Source: Dromiciops gliroides
Lineage: Eukaryota > Chordata > Mammalia > Microbiotheria > Microbiotheriidae
Assembly: GCF_019393635.1 (NCBI RefSeq)
Contig: NC_057862.1
Coordinates: 90,772,159-90,836,158, forward strand
Length of the DNA stretch: 64,000 bases
Reading direction: 5' to 3'
The number at the start of each line of letters is the position of its first letter. The first letter of the stretch is position 1. This document shows, in pieces, positions 45,316 through 57,300 of the stretch. The translations under genes were made by a program, and so were the position numbers. The notes below the pieces were generated by a model. It was not told the origin of the DNA, did not search any database, and was given only the letters and a program-made list of their open reading frames with translations.

Positions 45316-48300
45316 CTATAAAAAAGACAAATTTACTTCAGAAAAAAAGACAATGGAAGATAAACACAGATTACCAAGACTGTTTAACATAGGAATTGTC
45401 CAACAGGAGGGAAGAAATTGTTATATGTCCTGGTTATATTTCTTAATGGACACAAGAGATGACTTTTCAGGGCTTCTTTCATTTCTATTCTGTAGAAAAG
45501 TATGGAAGTATGTAAAAGTATGTAAAAAATACTAACAAAGACCTTGAGGCAAAGGGAAATTATATGCTGCCACCTAGTGCATAACAAAAAAAAGGAAATA
45601 AAACTCAATGGCAACATAAGTACAAAAACACAAAAACTTCAAGTGCTAAGTTTGTTTTAAACAACACAAAGTCACGCAATTTTCTTCCTCATAAATAATG
45701 AAAATGACTTTAAAATACAAATGTTAAAGACAACTAGTAACTAAAAAATTACAATGAGAATTCTTACCAGTAACATAAGTGACTCTGAAGAGCGAAAAGA
45801 TATTCATTAAAACTTTCTATTGGCTTTTCTTGTAGAACGTAGTCAATACGGCGGCCTCCATTTAACATTCCAACCTTTCCTAAGAAGTCCTCATCCTTGG
45901 AAAAATCTGGACTTTCAACAATCTTTTCTGCTAGAATTCAAACCATTTCAACATAAAAGTCAATCACTCAATCATTATCCTTTGACTTTAGCTGACTTTC
46001 AGGACTCAAAGAGAAATGATGCTTGACACGACACCCGCAGCAACCTGGGGAGCTACCAGGCTGACTCCTCATTCTTCCAAAGGGCCTGGGGAAGTTAGGA
46101 CAGGCTACACAAAGAGAAGAGGAGAAACAGCCAACCAGCTGACAGAAGTTGTGAAGAAAAGGGGTGAGGGAGCATTGCAGAAAAGAAAGGAGATAGAATT
46201 AGAATCAGAGAAATCCAAAATTATCATGGTACAATGACCTGACATTGCAGTTATCTACATCACAATTAAACAAGTTGTTACATGTCTCAAAGAAGACGTC
46301 TTTAAATACCTTTTCAAAATTCTAGTACTCATTTCTGACTTTCTCCTCTAGGTTCGTGCTATTCTGCAAGATTAAAAATTGCACGGTAATAAGAAAGAGA
46401 GAAAAGAGAACTTGGATGCTGAAATTTCCTATTTTGAGAAGAAGGCAGCTTTCTCTACACAAAGACATCTTAGTTTTCAACAATAAGGACAGTAACTGAA
46501 CATTTCCAAATGTTACATTATGTTAGAGAAAATGCCTTTAATAGGGAAATGTCAAATTTACCTTCTACTACTTGCTTTTCTTCTTCTTCTTTGATCTGAC
46601 TAGCTACCTTCTCCAATTCTTCTTGTAACTGAGTGGAAGAGGTGTGAGCACGTGCAAATTCATTTAATATCTGCCAGGCACTTTTCAAAGAGCTTATAAC
46701 ACCTTGTTTCAAATCAGATCCCATACGAGAGAGACTTTCTTTCAGCTCTAAATAAAATCAAAACGACACCAATCTAAGACATTTATAACAAAAATCCCAA
46801 GCTATTGAAAGTCAGATTTTTCAGTGTGTTGATGGGTTTTGATGAATTTTTTCTCTTCATCTTTTTAAAATAAATGTTTGGTCAGGATTAGTTGTCTGGG
46901 AAGGTTAAGGGAAGGGATACGGGGGAAAATACAGGTGATATTAAACCGAATAGACCAATTTAAAAAAATGTAATTAAGGACAAAAATAAACCTCTAGAGA
47001 ACCTAAAGAAAACAAATTATTTCTCAAATTTCAATTGAATTTAGTTTCTCATGCAAGCACACTGTTCAACATTTCCAATTACATGCTTGAAAATCCTTAT
47101 TTTTTACCCTATGAAATTTAAGTGAATAAATCTGACCAAGATTCTGAGTAAAAATCTCTTTACAGGAACAAAATAAAAATCTATTATAGACTTTGCCATC
47201 ATGTTCCCTCTCAAGATCACATTTTCAACCTCTCCACTCCTATAATCATTAATATAAGCTCTTCAAGAGTAGAAATGTTGTTCACTATTTCTCTTCCATT
47301 TCCCCAAACAAGTATTGTATCTGACAGTCAGAAAAGAGTAAATATCAACATTAAATCTTATTGTGATTTTAGTTTTACCTAGGTGAAGTCTTTTTCTGCC
47401 TTTGTGATGTGGAATGAGAACTGGTTTTATATCCAAATCTGGAATGATCATAGGTTCTAATCGATATGCCACAGGATCAAGCTATAAATAAAAGAGTGAA
47501 GAATTACTGAAAAATAATTTATTCACCTTTAATTACACACCTTACTTGGGTGAAAAAAAAAAAAGAGTACCTAAGCAACTTTCTGAAAAGACCAGACCCA
47601 TCAATTCTTATAGTTAACATTCATAAAAATGTCTTAATTAATAAGCCAAAATAATTTGTGCAAATAAAATCTTTTTTTTTTCCAAAGAGACTAAAGACGG
47701 TCAAAAAGCTACATGGAAGACATTTCACCAAAGCTTTAGTACGCAAAAATAGCGTACCTTACTAACAAATCTAGATTACTAGCAACCCTGGTAAAAACCA
47801 TGAGAATCTACATATAAAAACAGCATGTTCTTCCTCTTTTCTCCAAATAAGAGTAAATTAAATTGACTCACTGGATGGTAAATATTGAAGAATCCTTTGC
47901 AAGTAGGAAGCCTGTAATTCTCATCTATCCTATCCACTCCACGTACAGTGAGAAAGACACCAATCGGCGATCCCAAGGCAAAGAAAATCTCTGGCTCAAA
48001 GTCTAATGAGTTGTAAACCACAGAAACCTAATCAGAATTAAATGGGAGGGGAGAAGAATGAGTTTTTCATTGTCTCATAATACAATTTCAAAATACACAA
48101 TCCATTGAAATAAACAATTAAACCACAGCAAAGCATTATTACAGGTCTGCATGTGCAATATGGCTATAGTAGCATTGTACATAGTACCTATAATAATTGT
48201 CATTAGCTATAATTACTGTCTTATTAAGAGACCTACTAAATTAAAAGTCAATTTAAAACAAAACACATCAAGTGCTTACCGGGTAAAAACAAATATTGGT

Positions 48301-51300
48301 TGGTTGTGGAGAAGATATGAAGTTTATAATAAGACACAGCAGATACACTCATAATGTTTACAGTCTGGTAGTTGTAGTAGATACCCATAACTATATTCAA
48401 ATCTATCTATGATCTCCCCAACGTGGATATTCTCCCCAAAGATGCAGACTACAAGCTATGCAGTGCCTCTTCTTCCTGCAGGATTCTTGTTCACGTCCCA
48501 GGTTCAAATCCTGACTCTGCTTCTTAACACCTTTATGACATTTTCCCTCTCCGAACTTAAGTTTCCTCATCTGTAAAATGAGGGAGTTGGACTAAAGGAC
48601 CTCTGAGGCCCCTTCCAGCTCTTAAATGCATAACTTCATGATTCTACGTCCTCCCATAAGTCTACCATCAAGAGTTCACCCAATGAGCTGGGGGAATCCC
48701 TTGCTTTTCCTAGACATCAAAAGGTGATCAATGGAGCTCTAACTAAAATAAGCTATCAGCTAACCATAATACTTAATAACACATAAATGCATTGGGAAAG
48801 TTTAAAACAAAGTGATATATATATATATCAGGCAAGGCCTTCCATGGAGGAGTTATAATTGGAGCTATATTTTTTTTTCAAATTTTAAGGAACTTTAATT
48901 AATGAAAGTAGTTATACAATATATTTTAAAGGATAGGTGGGAATCCAACAAGAAGAAATAAGGAATCACTCCAGACACAGGACGTGGCAAAAGGGCACAA
49001 ACGGGGAAAAACAGTTTATGTTGGAGGGCAGTTACTGTTTCTGTTTCACATGAACACAGAATAAATGAAATATCCTTTAAAAACAAGCTGAGGAAGTAGG
49101 TTGGTATCAGTTTATAAAAGGTCTTCAAAGCCAACTAAAAGAGTTTAGACACAGTGTAGAAACCTATTTTAAAACCTCCTTTTTGGGGCAGCTAGATGAC
49201 ATAGTGGATAGAGCACCGGCCCTGGAGTCAGGAGTACCTGAGTTCAAATCCGGCCTCAGACACTTAACATTCACTAGCTGTGTGACCCTGGGCAAGTCAC
49301 TTAACCCCAATTGCCTCACTAAAACAAAAAACAAAAAACAACAACAAAAGAAAAAAAAAACCCTTTTTTAGTTTCTCTAGAAATATTTTTAAAAATAATA
49401 TTCTTCTGGGAGCAGCTAGGTGGCACAGTGAATAAAGCACTGGCCCTGGATTCAGGAGGACCTGAGTTCAAATCCAGTGTCAGAAACTTGACACTAGCTG
49501 TGTGACCCTGGGCAAGTCATTTAACCCTCACTGCCCTGCCCCCAAAAAAATTCCTCTAATCTAAAAGACTTTCCCACATTTTTCCCATCTCCCTCCCCTG
49601 CCAACACTACTCCCCCCCCCACCCTCTTAACCTCCACCACCACCACCACTCTCCCCCCCATACACACACACACACACACATACACACACAGAAAGGTGGA
49701 TAGTAGGTTAAGAACCAAAGGCCCTTCTTAAGGAACTGATTAGAGGGGTAACCAAACTTAGTACAATAAATACCTCTCGTCTAGGTAAGAATATTGCCTT
49801 CCGGGGGTGGAGCCAAGATGGCAGAGAAAAGGCAATGAGCTCCCGAACTCAAGACATGATCGCTCCAAAAAACATCCAAATAATGCCATAGAAAAATGCC
49901 CGGAGCAGCAAAATTCACAGAAGAATGTGCTGAAATCATCTTCTAACTAAGAACAGCTTGGAAGGTCAGAAGGAGGGAGATACTGTGCTGAGACAGGAGT
50001 TGAGCCCAACCCCACAGACACCCTGACACAGATCCAGTCCCAGGAGGGCCTCACCAGAGAAGGAGACCCCCAGAGCCTCTGAATCAGCTGCAGTGCCAGT
50101 GTTGTCTGGAACTAAGCTCACAGTCTGGTGAGTGGGCCGAGCCCTGGGCAGGGGGGAGACTACAGGGGTCTATGCTGGTGCTGAGGCAGAACTTGGATTT
50201 TTCACCCCTGCTGAGAACCAGGAGGAAGGCTTGAGTTAACAGTGACCCAGGTGAGGAGGGGCACAGGCTTGCTGGAGCTGACAACCACAACACACAAAGC
50301 TGGTTGATTGGCAAGTTGGTCTGGGGTCATCTAAGGACCAGGGAACAGGACAGGTGAGTGAAGAACCCTGATCCTCCTTAAATCATACCACCTAGGACTT
50401 CTTAAGCTTGGGATACTGCAGCCTGGAAACAGTGCACCACTTTAAGGAGCTAAAACTCTAGTAAAAGAAAGGCAAGATGAGCAGACAGAGAAAGGTAAGG
50501 ACCATAGAAAGTTTCTTCAGTAACAAGGAAGACCAAGGGGTACCCTCAGAGCAAGATGTCAACATCAGGGCCCCTATATCTAAAGCTTCCAAGAAAAATA
50601 TGAATTGGTCTCAGGTCATAGAGCTGCTCAAAAAGGACTGTGAAGATAAAGTTAGAGAGGTAGAGGAAAAAATGGAAAGAGAAATGAGGGTGATGCAGGA
50701 AAGACATGAGAAAAAAGTCAACAGCTTGAAAAGTCAAATTGGCCAAATGGTAAAGGAGGTACAAAAGCTCTCTGGTGAAAATAATTGCCTAAGAATGAGG
50801 ATTGAACAAATGGAAGCCAGTAACTTTATGAGAAACCAAGACACAATAAAGCAAATCCAAATTAATAAAAAAAATAGAGGGCAATGTGAAATATCTTCTG
50901 GGAAAAACTGCTGACCTAGAAAATAGGTCCAGGAGAGATAATTTGAAAATTATTGGTCTACCTGAAAACCATGATCAAGGAAAGAGCTTAGACACCATCT
51001 TCCAAGATATCCTCAGGGAAAACTGCCCTGAAATTCTAGAAGAAGAAGCTAAAATAGAAATTGAAAGAATCCACCAATAACCTCCAGAAAGAGATCCCAA
51101 AAGGAAAACTCTTAGGAATATTATAGCTAAATTCCAGAGCTCTCAGGTCAAGGAGAAAATATTGTAAGCTGCCAAAAAGAAAGAATTCAAGTACTGTGGA
51201 GCCCCAGTCAGTATAGCACAAGATCTAGCAGCTTCTACATTAAAGGACCGGAGGGCATGGAATATGATATTTCAGAGGGCAAAGGAAATGGGATTACAAC

Positions 51301-54300
51301 CAAGAATCACCTACCCAGCAAAAGTCAGCATAATCTTTCAGCGGAAAAAATGGGACTTCAATGAAAAAGACGACTTTCAGATATTTGTGATGAAAAGACC
51401 TGAACTGAATGGAAAATTTGACTTTCAAATACAAGACTCCAGAGAACCATAAAAAATTAGAGCTGGGGTCGTACAGTAGGAGACTGTCTCATGTCTGAGG
51501 CCAGGTTTTGGCTGGGATCCCCCTGGGTCCAGGGGTGATGCTTTGTCCACTGTGTCACTTAGCTAAGTGATGACATCTTTAGGGTTAAATTGAGGGGTGA
51601 AGGGAATTCACTGGGGGAGGGGGAAGGGAAGAGCAGAAGTGAAATCCTACATAAAAGTAACAGGAAAAGGCTTATGGAGTGGGGGAAGAGATGGGAGAGA
51701 AGGGCAGTAAATGAATTTTACACTCATCAGAATTGGCTCAAAGACCTCAATCTCATTAGAATTGGCTCAGGGAGGGAATAATGTACACACTCAATTGGGT
51801 GGAGTAATCTCTATAACCCTGCAGGAAAATAGGAGGGGAAGGGGATAAAGAGAGAGGGGCAAAAGAAGGAAGGGCAGAGTGGGGAAGGGGACAGAAACAA
51901 ATTCCTTTTGAAGAGTGATAGGATGAAAGAAGATGGATAATAGAATAAATATCATTGGGAAGGGAATAGGATGGAAGGGAAACAGTTAACAATAGTAATC
52001 ATGAAAAAGAGAAAAGGGGGGGAAATTGTACAAAAATATTTATAGCAACTCTTGTTGGAGGCTAAAAATTGAGAATCAAGGGAATGTCCATCAATTGAGG
52101 AATGATGGAAAAAGCTGTGCTATATGATTGTAGTGGAATGGTCTTGGGCTACAGGAAATGACAAACAGGATGATCCCTGGAAAGACTAATGAACATCGAT
52201 GTATAGTGAAGTGAGCAGAGCTGGGAGGACATTGTGCATAGTGACAGCAGTATTGTTCAATGAGCAATTGTGAATGACTTAACTACTCTCAGCAGTGCAA
52301 TGATCCAAGACAATCCCAAGGAACTAATGAGGAAGCTTACTATGCACCCCTATAGAAAGAACTGATAAAAAGAACACTTGTGGATTGTATATATATATAA
52401 CCTGGTTGTGATCTTGTGGAGGGGGGATGGAAAGGGAGGGAGGGAGGGAGGGAGAAAAATTTGGAACTCTAAATCTTATGAAAATGAATGTTGAAAACTA
52501 CCTTTACATGTAACTGGAAAATAAAATAAATGTTTGTTGCTGGAAAAATAAAACAAAACAAAAAAGAATATTGCCTTCCTCGATCTCTGGAAGTAGAAGA
52601 AACTGGGCTATTGACCCATCTAAGGTCAGCCTCCTCTTTCTCCTTCCCTCAACTCAGGAAGTATTTGTATACTGATAACAGGGCAGTGAATCAAAGACAC
52701 TCAGGGCTAGAAATTACTAACAAGTAGTCATCCAGATTTAGCAGCAATAAACACATTATATGGCATAGCAGAACCTGCTCACAAATTTTTTTTAAATGAC
52801 AGAATATATAAATACTTGATGCATTCAATACAATGATTCACTTTTTAAGTAAAGAATTTTATCCATTAGCAAAAGTGACTATAGAAGTAGCATTTCACAC
52901 TTCTCACAGATTGACATTTCATCATTCAATTTGTTGAACACTATTATAAGGGCCAAATTTATTATGGGGAGAGTTAATTGGGTGGCTCACCGTAATATTG
53001 GTGTTCAGAAAATAGTGAGACCTCTAAGTCCAAAGTTTCCTCCCTTCTAAACTGCCTTAAAACTTCATTTCTTGCCAATTCTTTCCTCTAATTTGACAAT
53101 TTCCACTGGTATCCAAAGAGGAAATTGTAATCATGCAAGCAATGTCAGAACTTTGCCTTATGGTAGTCTGTTTTAAGATGTTGTACAAAGGAACACATTC
53201 CCGTATCAATGAGGACTGACATATTTTCATGTTTTCTTGCCTCACAGCATCAACATTAATGGAAAACTACAACAAGGAGGGTAAGTGAATCTTCATACAA
53301 CAATCAGTATGAGTAAATCTAAAGTGAGAGGCCATGTATAAGACAGAAAGTTAGATCTAGAGATCATCTAAGTTAAATCTCCCTACTTCAAAAATAAAAA
53401 AGAGTCTCAGAGAAAGACAGTGTCTTGTCTCAGATGATACTCAGATAGCTATCAACAGATTAGTGACTAGGATCCAGGTCTCTGGCTTCGTCTATTGTGC
53501 TTCCGCTATGCCTTGTTACTATTACTACTGTGTAATTTAAGATTCTAAATGTGGATTCTAATCTGTTTCCCCAGTTTGGGGGAAACTGACTAAAAATCAC
53601 TGATAAAACGAGTTTAGGTTTTTAAGGGTTTATTGGAAAATAGAAAGAAAAAGATTGAGAAGAGAATTCTAACAGCCTGGCATTCCTATCTTTCCTCAAA
53701 TTTCCTGTGAAGTCCTCTGCCGCCACCACCATCAAGTCAGGAAGCCAAAAGGCCCAGCGCTCTCCGCGCAGGCTCCCTTTCCTCCTTCCTCTCTCCTCCC
53801 AGACCATAGGAGGCTCCTCAAGTTGATTGGCTGGTAGCCTTGATAGACAGCACCCATGAGCAAACGTCATTTCCTGACGCCAAGGAAAAGCCACAATGCC
53901 TCTGAGGCATTTTCCTCATGGTGGAGCTTTCCCACAGCAAGTCTCCAGTAGGTGGCGTCATTCCAATCATTACACTACATGTAATTTATAGGGTTTTTTT
54001 TTTTATATAACCATATGAAGTCAAGTATTAAACTTGCCTGTCCCGTTCCAATTTCAAAGGAGTCATAATCTACATGCACAGATGACACAAAGGGACCAAC
54101 TGGAAGTTTTCTCTTTGATGGATCCACCTCTGAAGCCACAGGAGTTGTTTCTTTCACTTTCTGAGCAGCTTCTTCTTGACCTCTTGTTAAATTAGCCATC
54201 AAGGTTTTCTTGTCTGAAGCCTCTTTTTTCTGCTCCTGTAAAAGAACCAATCTCAGAATTTATGCTTAATGAAAACTTGAGTTGTGGTATCTAAAAAGTT

Positions 54301-57300
54301 GAGAATCCTCCTTTCACATTCTGCAATTCAACCTTAAAGGGTACAAAATATGTCAAGATGTATTTTCCTAATGAAATCATGTAACAACAGAAATATTCAA
54401 TAATGCAACACTGACATTCTGATCTACAAAACATTCCTATCATTTTTAAATGTAGTACACTGTGTTTCTCCAGAACTATCAAAATATCCTGGTCAAAAAA
54501 CATGTGATCCCCTATACAGGATGGATGGCAACAAAGTAATACTCAGTCTATAAAGCACACAAAGAAATTAACCCCATTACTTAACAGACAACATAAAGGA
54601 GACAACATACTTTTTTTGTAAGCTAATTTACCAAAAGCTTTTTCTTTCTGGGAACTTATCACCCTAATCCATTAAGTCTGAGAGTAGCTGCCTTTCTTAG
54701 GCACTTTTATTTCAATGGTAGTTATCAATTTACTTCACAGAAAAACTAGCCTGTTTCTAGTTTACCTAACAATTAATTAGCTTTGGTCATTATCCAATTC
54801 GGAATCAAAGTCAAATGCTTCAACCTCAGGAGGACAGGGGAATCATGATGTTAAAAACAAAGCTTGACAGTGTTAGGGATACAGATCTTTGCTCTGACAT
54901 TGTAGAAACTCAGTAAAACCTAATTCATTTTCTGTGCCCTTAAATTTTTAACTGCAAAATACAATTTAATGAAAATTTAAAATAATCTACCTCCTGATCC
55001 AAAACTGACCTCCACTACATCCATTCATTTCAACAAATGTTGATTAAGTGCCTATTATGAATAAGGCACAGCTCTCAGGGCTTATCCCAAAAGTTCTAAA
55101 ATTCAACAGTCTATTTTCCTATATGAATAGCTGTGTTTCTTTCCCTATCCTCACCCTGTTCTTTTAGGATAATTAAAAAATTTCAGAAAGTTCCTCCTGC
55201 TCTTTAAATATTTAAAATTACATATCTCAAATCCTTGAGATAGCTATGTAAAGAAGCAGGCCACAAAACCTTAGTGCCATGATCACAAGAAAATTGGTTC
55301 ACTTTGGTTCAATTATTCAGTCACAGTAAATCAGATCAGCAAAACATTTATCTTGGTATTGATCTGATAGCACCTCACTATCTATGTAAAAAGTAGAGAT
55401 TGATAGCAGCTCAGAAAAGAAAGCTTCATAGCTGATATACACGAAGTATTTCTTAATTTACAAAGTAAAATAACTGTATAGCCCCCAACTACTTTGAGAA
55501 AAATGTCATAATTTATTGGTCCAAAGATGAACGTACTCCACACAACAAGGAGACAAGTAGACTGTTAGCCAAATTCCCAGTATTTCAGCAGTCTCTAGCT
55601 TCCCTTTCCTTTACTGAAGAGAATGAGATATGAAGAAGATCAAAAAACTGTTTTCTTTTTTCACAGAATTTTGGTTCAATGACTCATATACCAGAGATAT
55701 GGATTTATGACTACAATGATAAAGAAGGATTAATAGCACCAAACTTCAAGCAATTGTTTGCCCAAGTTATATTTCTTTGAAATTCTACAATGAATACTAT
55801 GAATAGGAAGATTTCATCACCCAGAAACATTTCTATAGTCAATATAACAGCCTACATAAAGGTGGTTAACTTTGCATTACTTCTCAGTAACTAAATTAGC
55901 TTTTATTATCACCAACATACCTTTATTGAGCAACTACCTTGTGTAGGGAGCTCTATGCTAGGCATAAGGGATACAAAGAAATGTAAAAGAGTAAATTTTC
56001 TATTGTTAAGGAGCTTAAAATATAATTAAACAAGATTCAAAAGTTATGACTATAAAGAAATACCTGCTAAATACATCTAGTCTTATCAAGACACTTACAA
56101 AGTTTGGAAGCTAATAGAAATTTATTTTATAATATTAGAGTTGCACCATGTATACATAAAAAATGTTAAGTACCAAAAGGGTGGAAGATATAGTAAGTGC
56201 TACACTAGCTCAAACAACTGGGACAATTAAAAATTAGTTTTTCCTCTAAGTCCAAATTAGTAAAAAAGTAGGAAAGAGATTTTTTCCTAAAGACAACTAA
56301 AATATTTCAATGAATTTATAAAGATGTCTGAAGATCCTTAAGAGAATGGTTTATGTTGTCTCTTGCATAATTCTTTTAAAACTAATCTACTTTAAATCTA
56401 GGGGTTTTTCTCCTTGCATATTTAAAGTTTATTAAATTTAGATCTCTGAAACAAATTTATCAATTACTTTACTAGTAACAGAAAAATATCCAACAAATAA
56501 GCAATTAACAAAAAAAATATGAATTTACCAGCTTAGCTGCCTTGTCTTTTACAAAGTTGACTATTTTCTTCCTAGGACCAAGAGGTATTCCCATTTCCTT
56601 TAGGTCATCAACTGTACACATAAGCTTAAGAAAGAAAAAAACACATAAAACTGAAAATTTTCATAATTCTACATTAAGAATTTTTAATTTTAATTTTTTT
56701 AAATCACGCACATGAACCAAAAGCTTGGATTCCATAATCTAAGATCTTATTCTTCTTAAATTTCTTAATCTGACAAGAAATTATAAAACTATTAATAGTA
56801 CCAGAGACTCCATGTCAATCTTTTCCTTTTCAAAAGTGCTGATATATTCAGAAAGGCTAAGTTCTTCCAGGGTTTCCTGCAAAGTTAGGACTTCATTTTC
56901 AACATCAGGGTCACAAGATTCATCCAATGGTACCTTTGGATCTTCTATTACCTTAAGCAGAAAAATAAAAAGGGGAAAACATTTGCAAAGTTTTCACAGA
57001 CTCTCCCTTTATGGTCAATGGAAAAATCATGACATGGGTAAGCTCTAAAATTTCCTATTACATTTCTTAAAGGATGTATTTACTCTATGAAAACATTTCT
57101 GAAACCTGACACTCGAGATTCTGAAGCCAACTTAGTGGCTGCTACAAATCTACATGCTAATTAAATTTTCTTGATACATACCTGCTTTTCGAAAGGAGTT
57201 GTATGCTTCATGATACCATTAGCAGTAGGTAGGGGCACAGTTTTTGAAGTCAAGTCTTTTTGATTTGACAATATATCAAATAATATCAAAGATCCTGAAG

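Larger units (their letters stand above)
49803..52563 (+). mobile_element. half-L1 (HAL1-like) LINE, full length, with 16-bp TSD
   Basis: 2761 bp, bounded by AAGAATATTGCCTTCC at 49787-49802 and 52564-52579. The 5' end has the L1-type GGAGCCAAGATGGCAGAG start, followed by ORF1 (50477-51452). No endonuclease or reverse-transcriptase ORF is present. About 1.1 kb of 3' sequence ends in an A-rich tail. This is the layout of half-L1 elements known from mammals, mobilised in trans by L1. It lies antisense in the 6-kb SEC23IP intron. Confidence 0.88.

Noticed and set aside
50477-50914. 145-codon frame as a new coiled-coil host gene
   Set aside because: It is the N-terminal part of LINE ORF1 in the half-L1; the RRM and C-terminal parts follow in neighbouring frames.
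53622-53894. 90-codon minus-strand frame in the SEC23IP intron
   Set aside because: It lies entirely in the solo LTR and shows no host-type domain.
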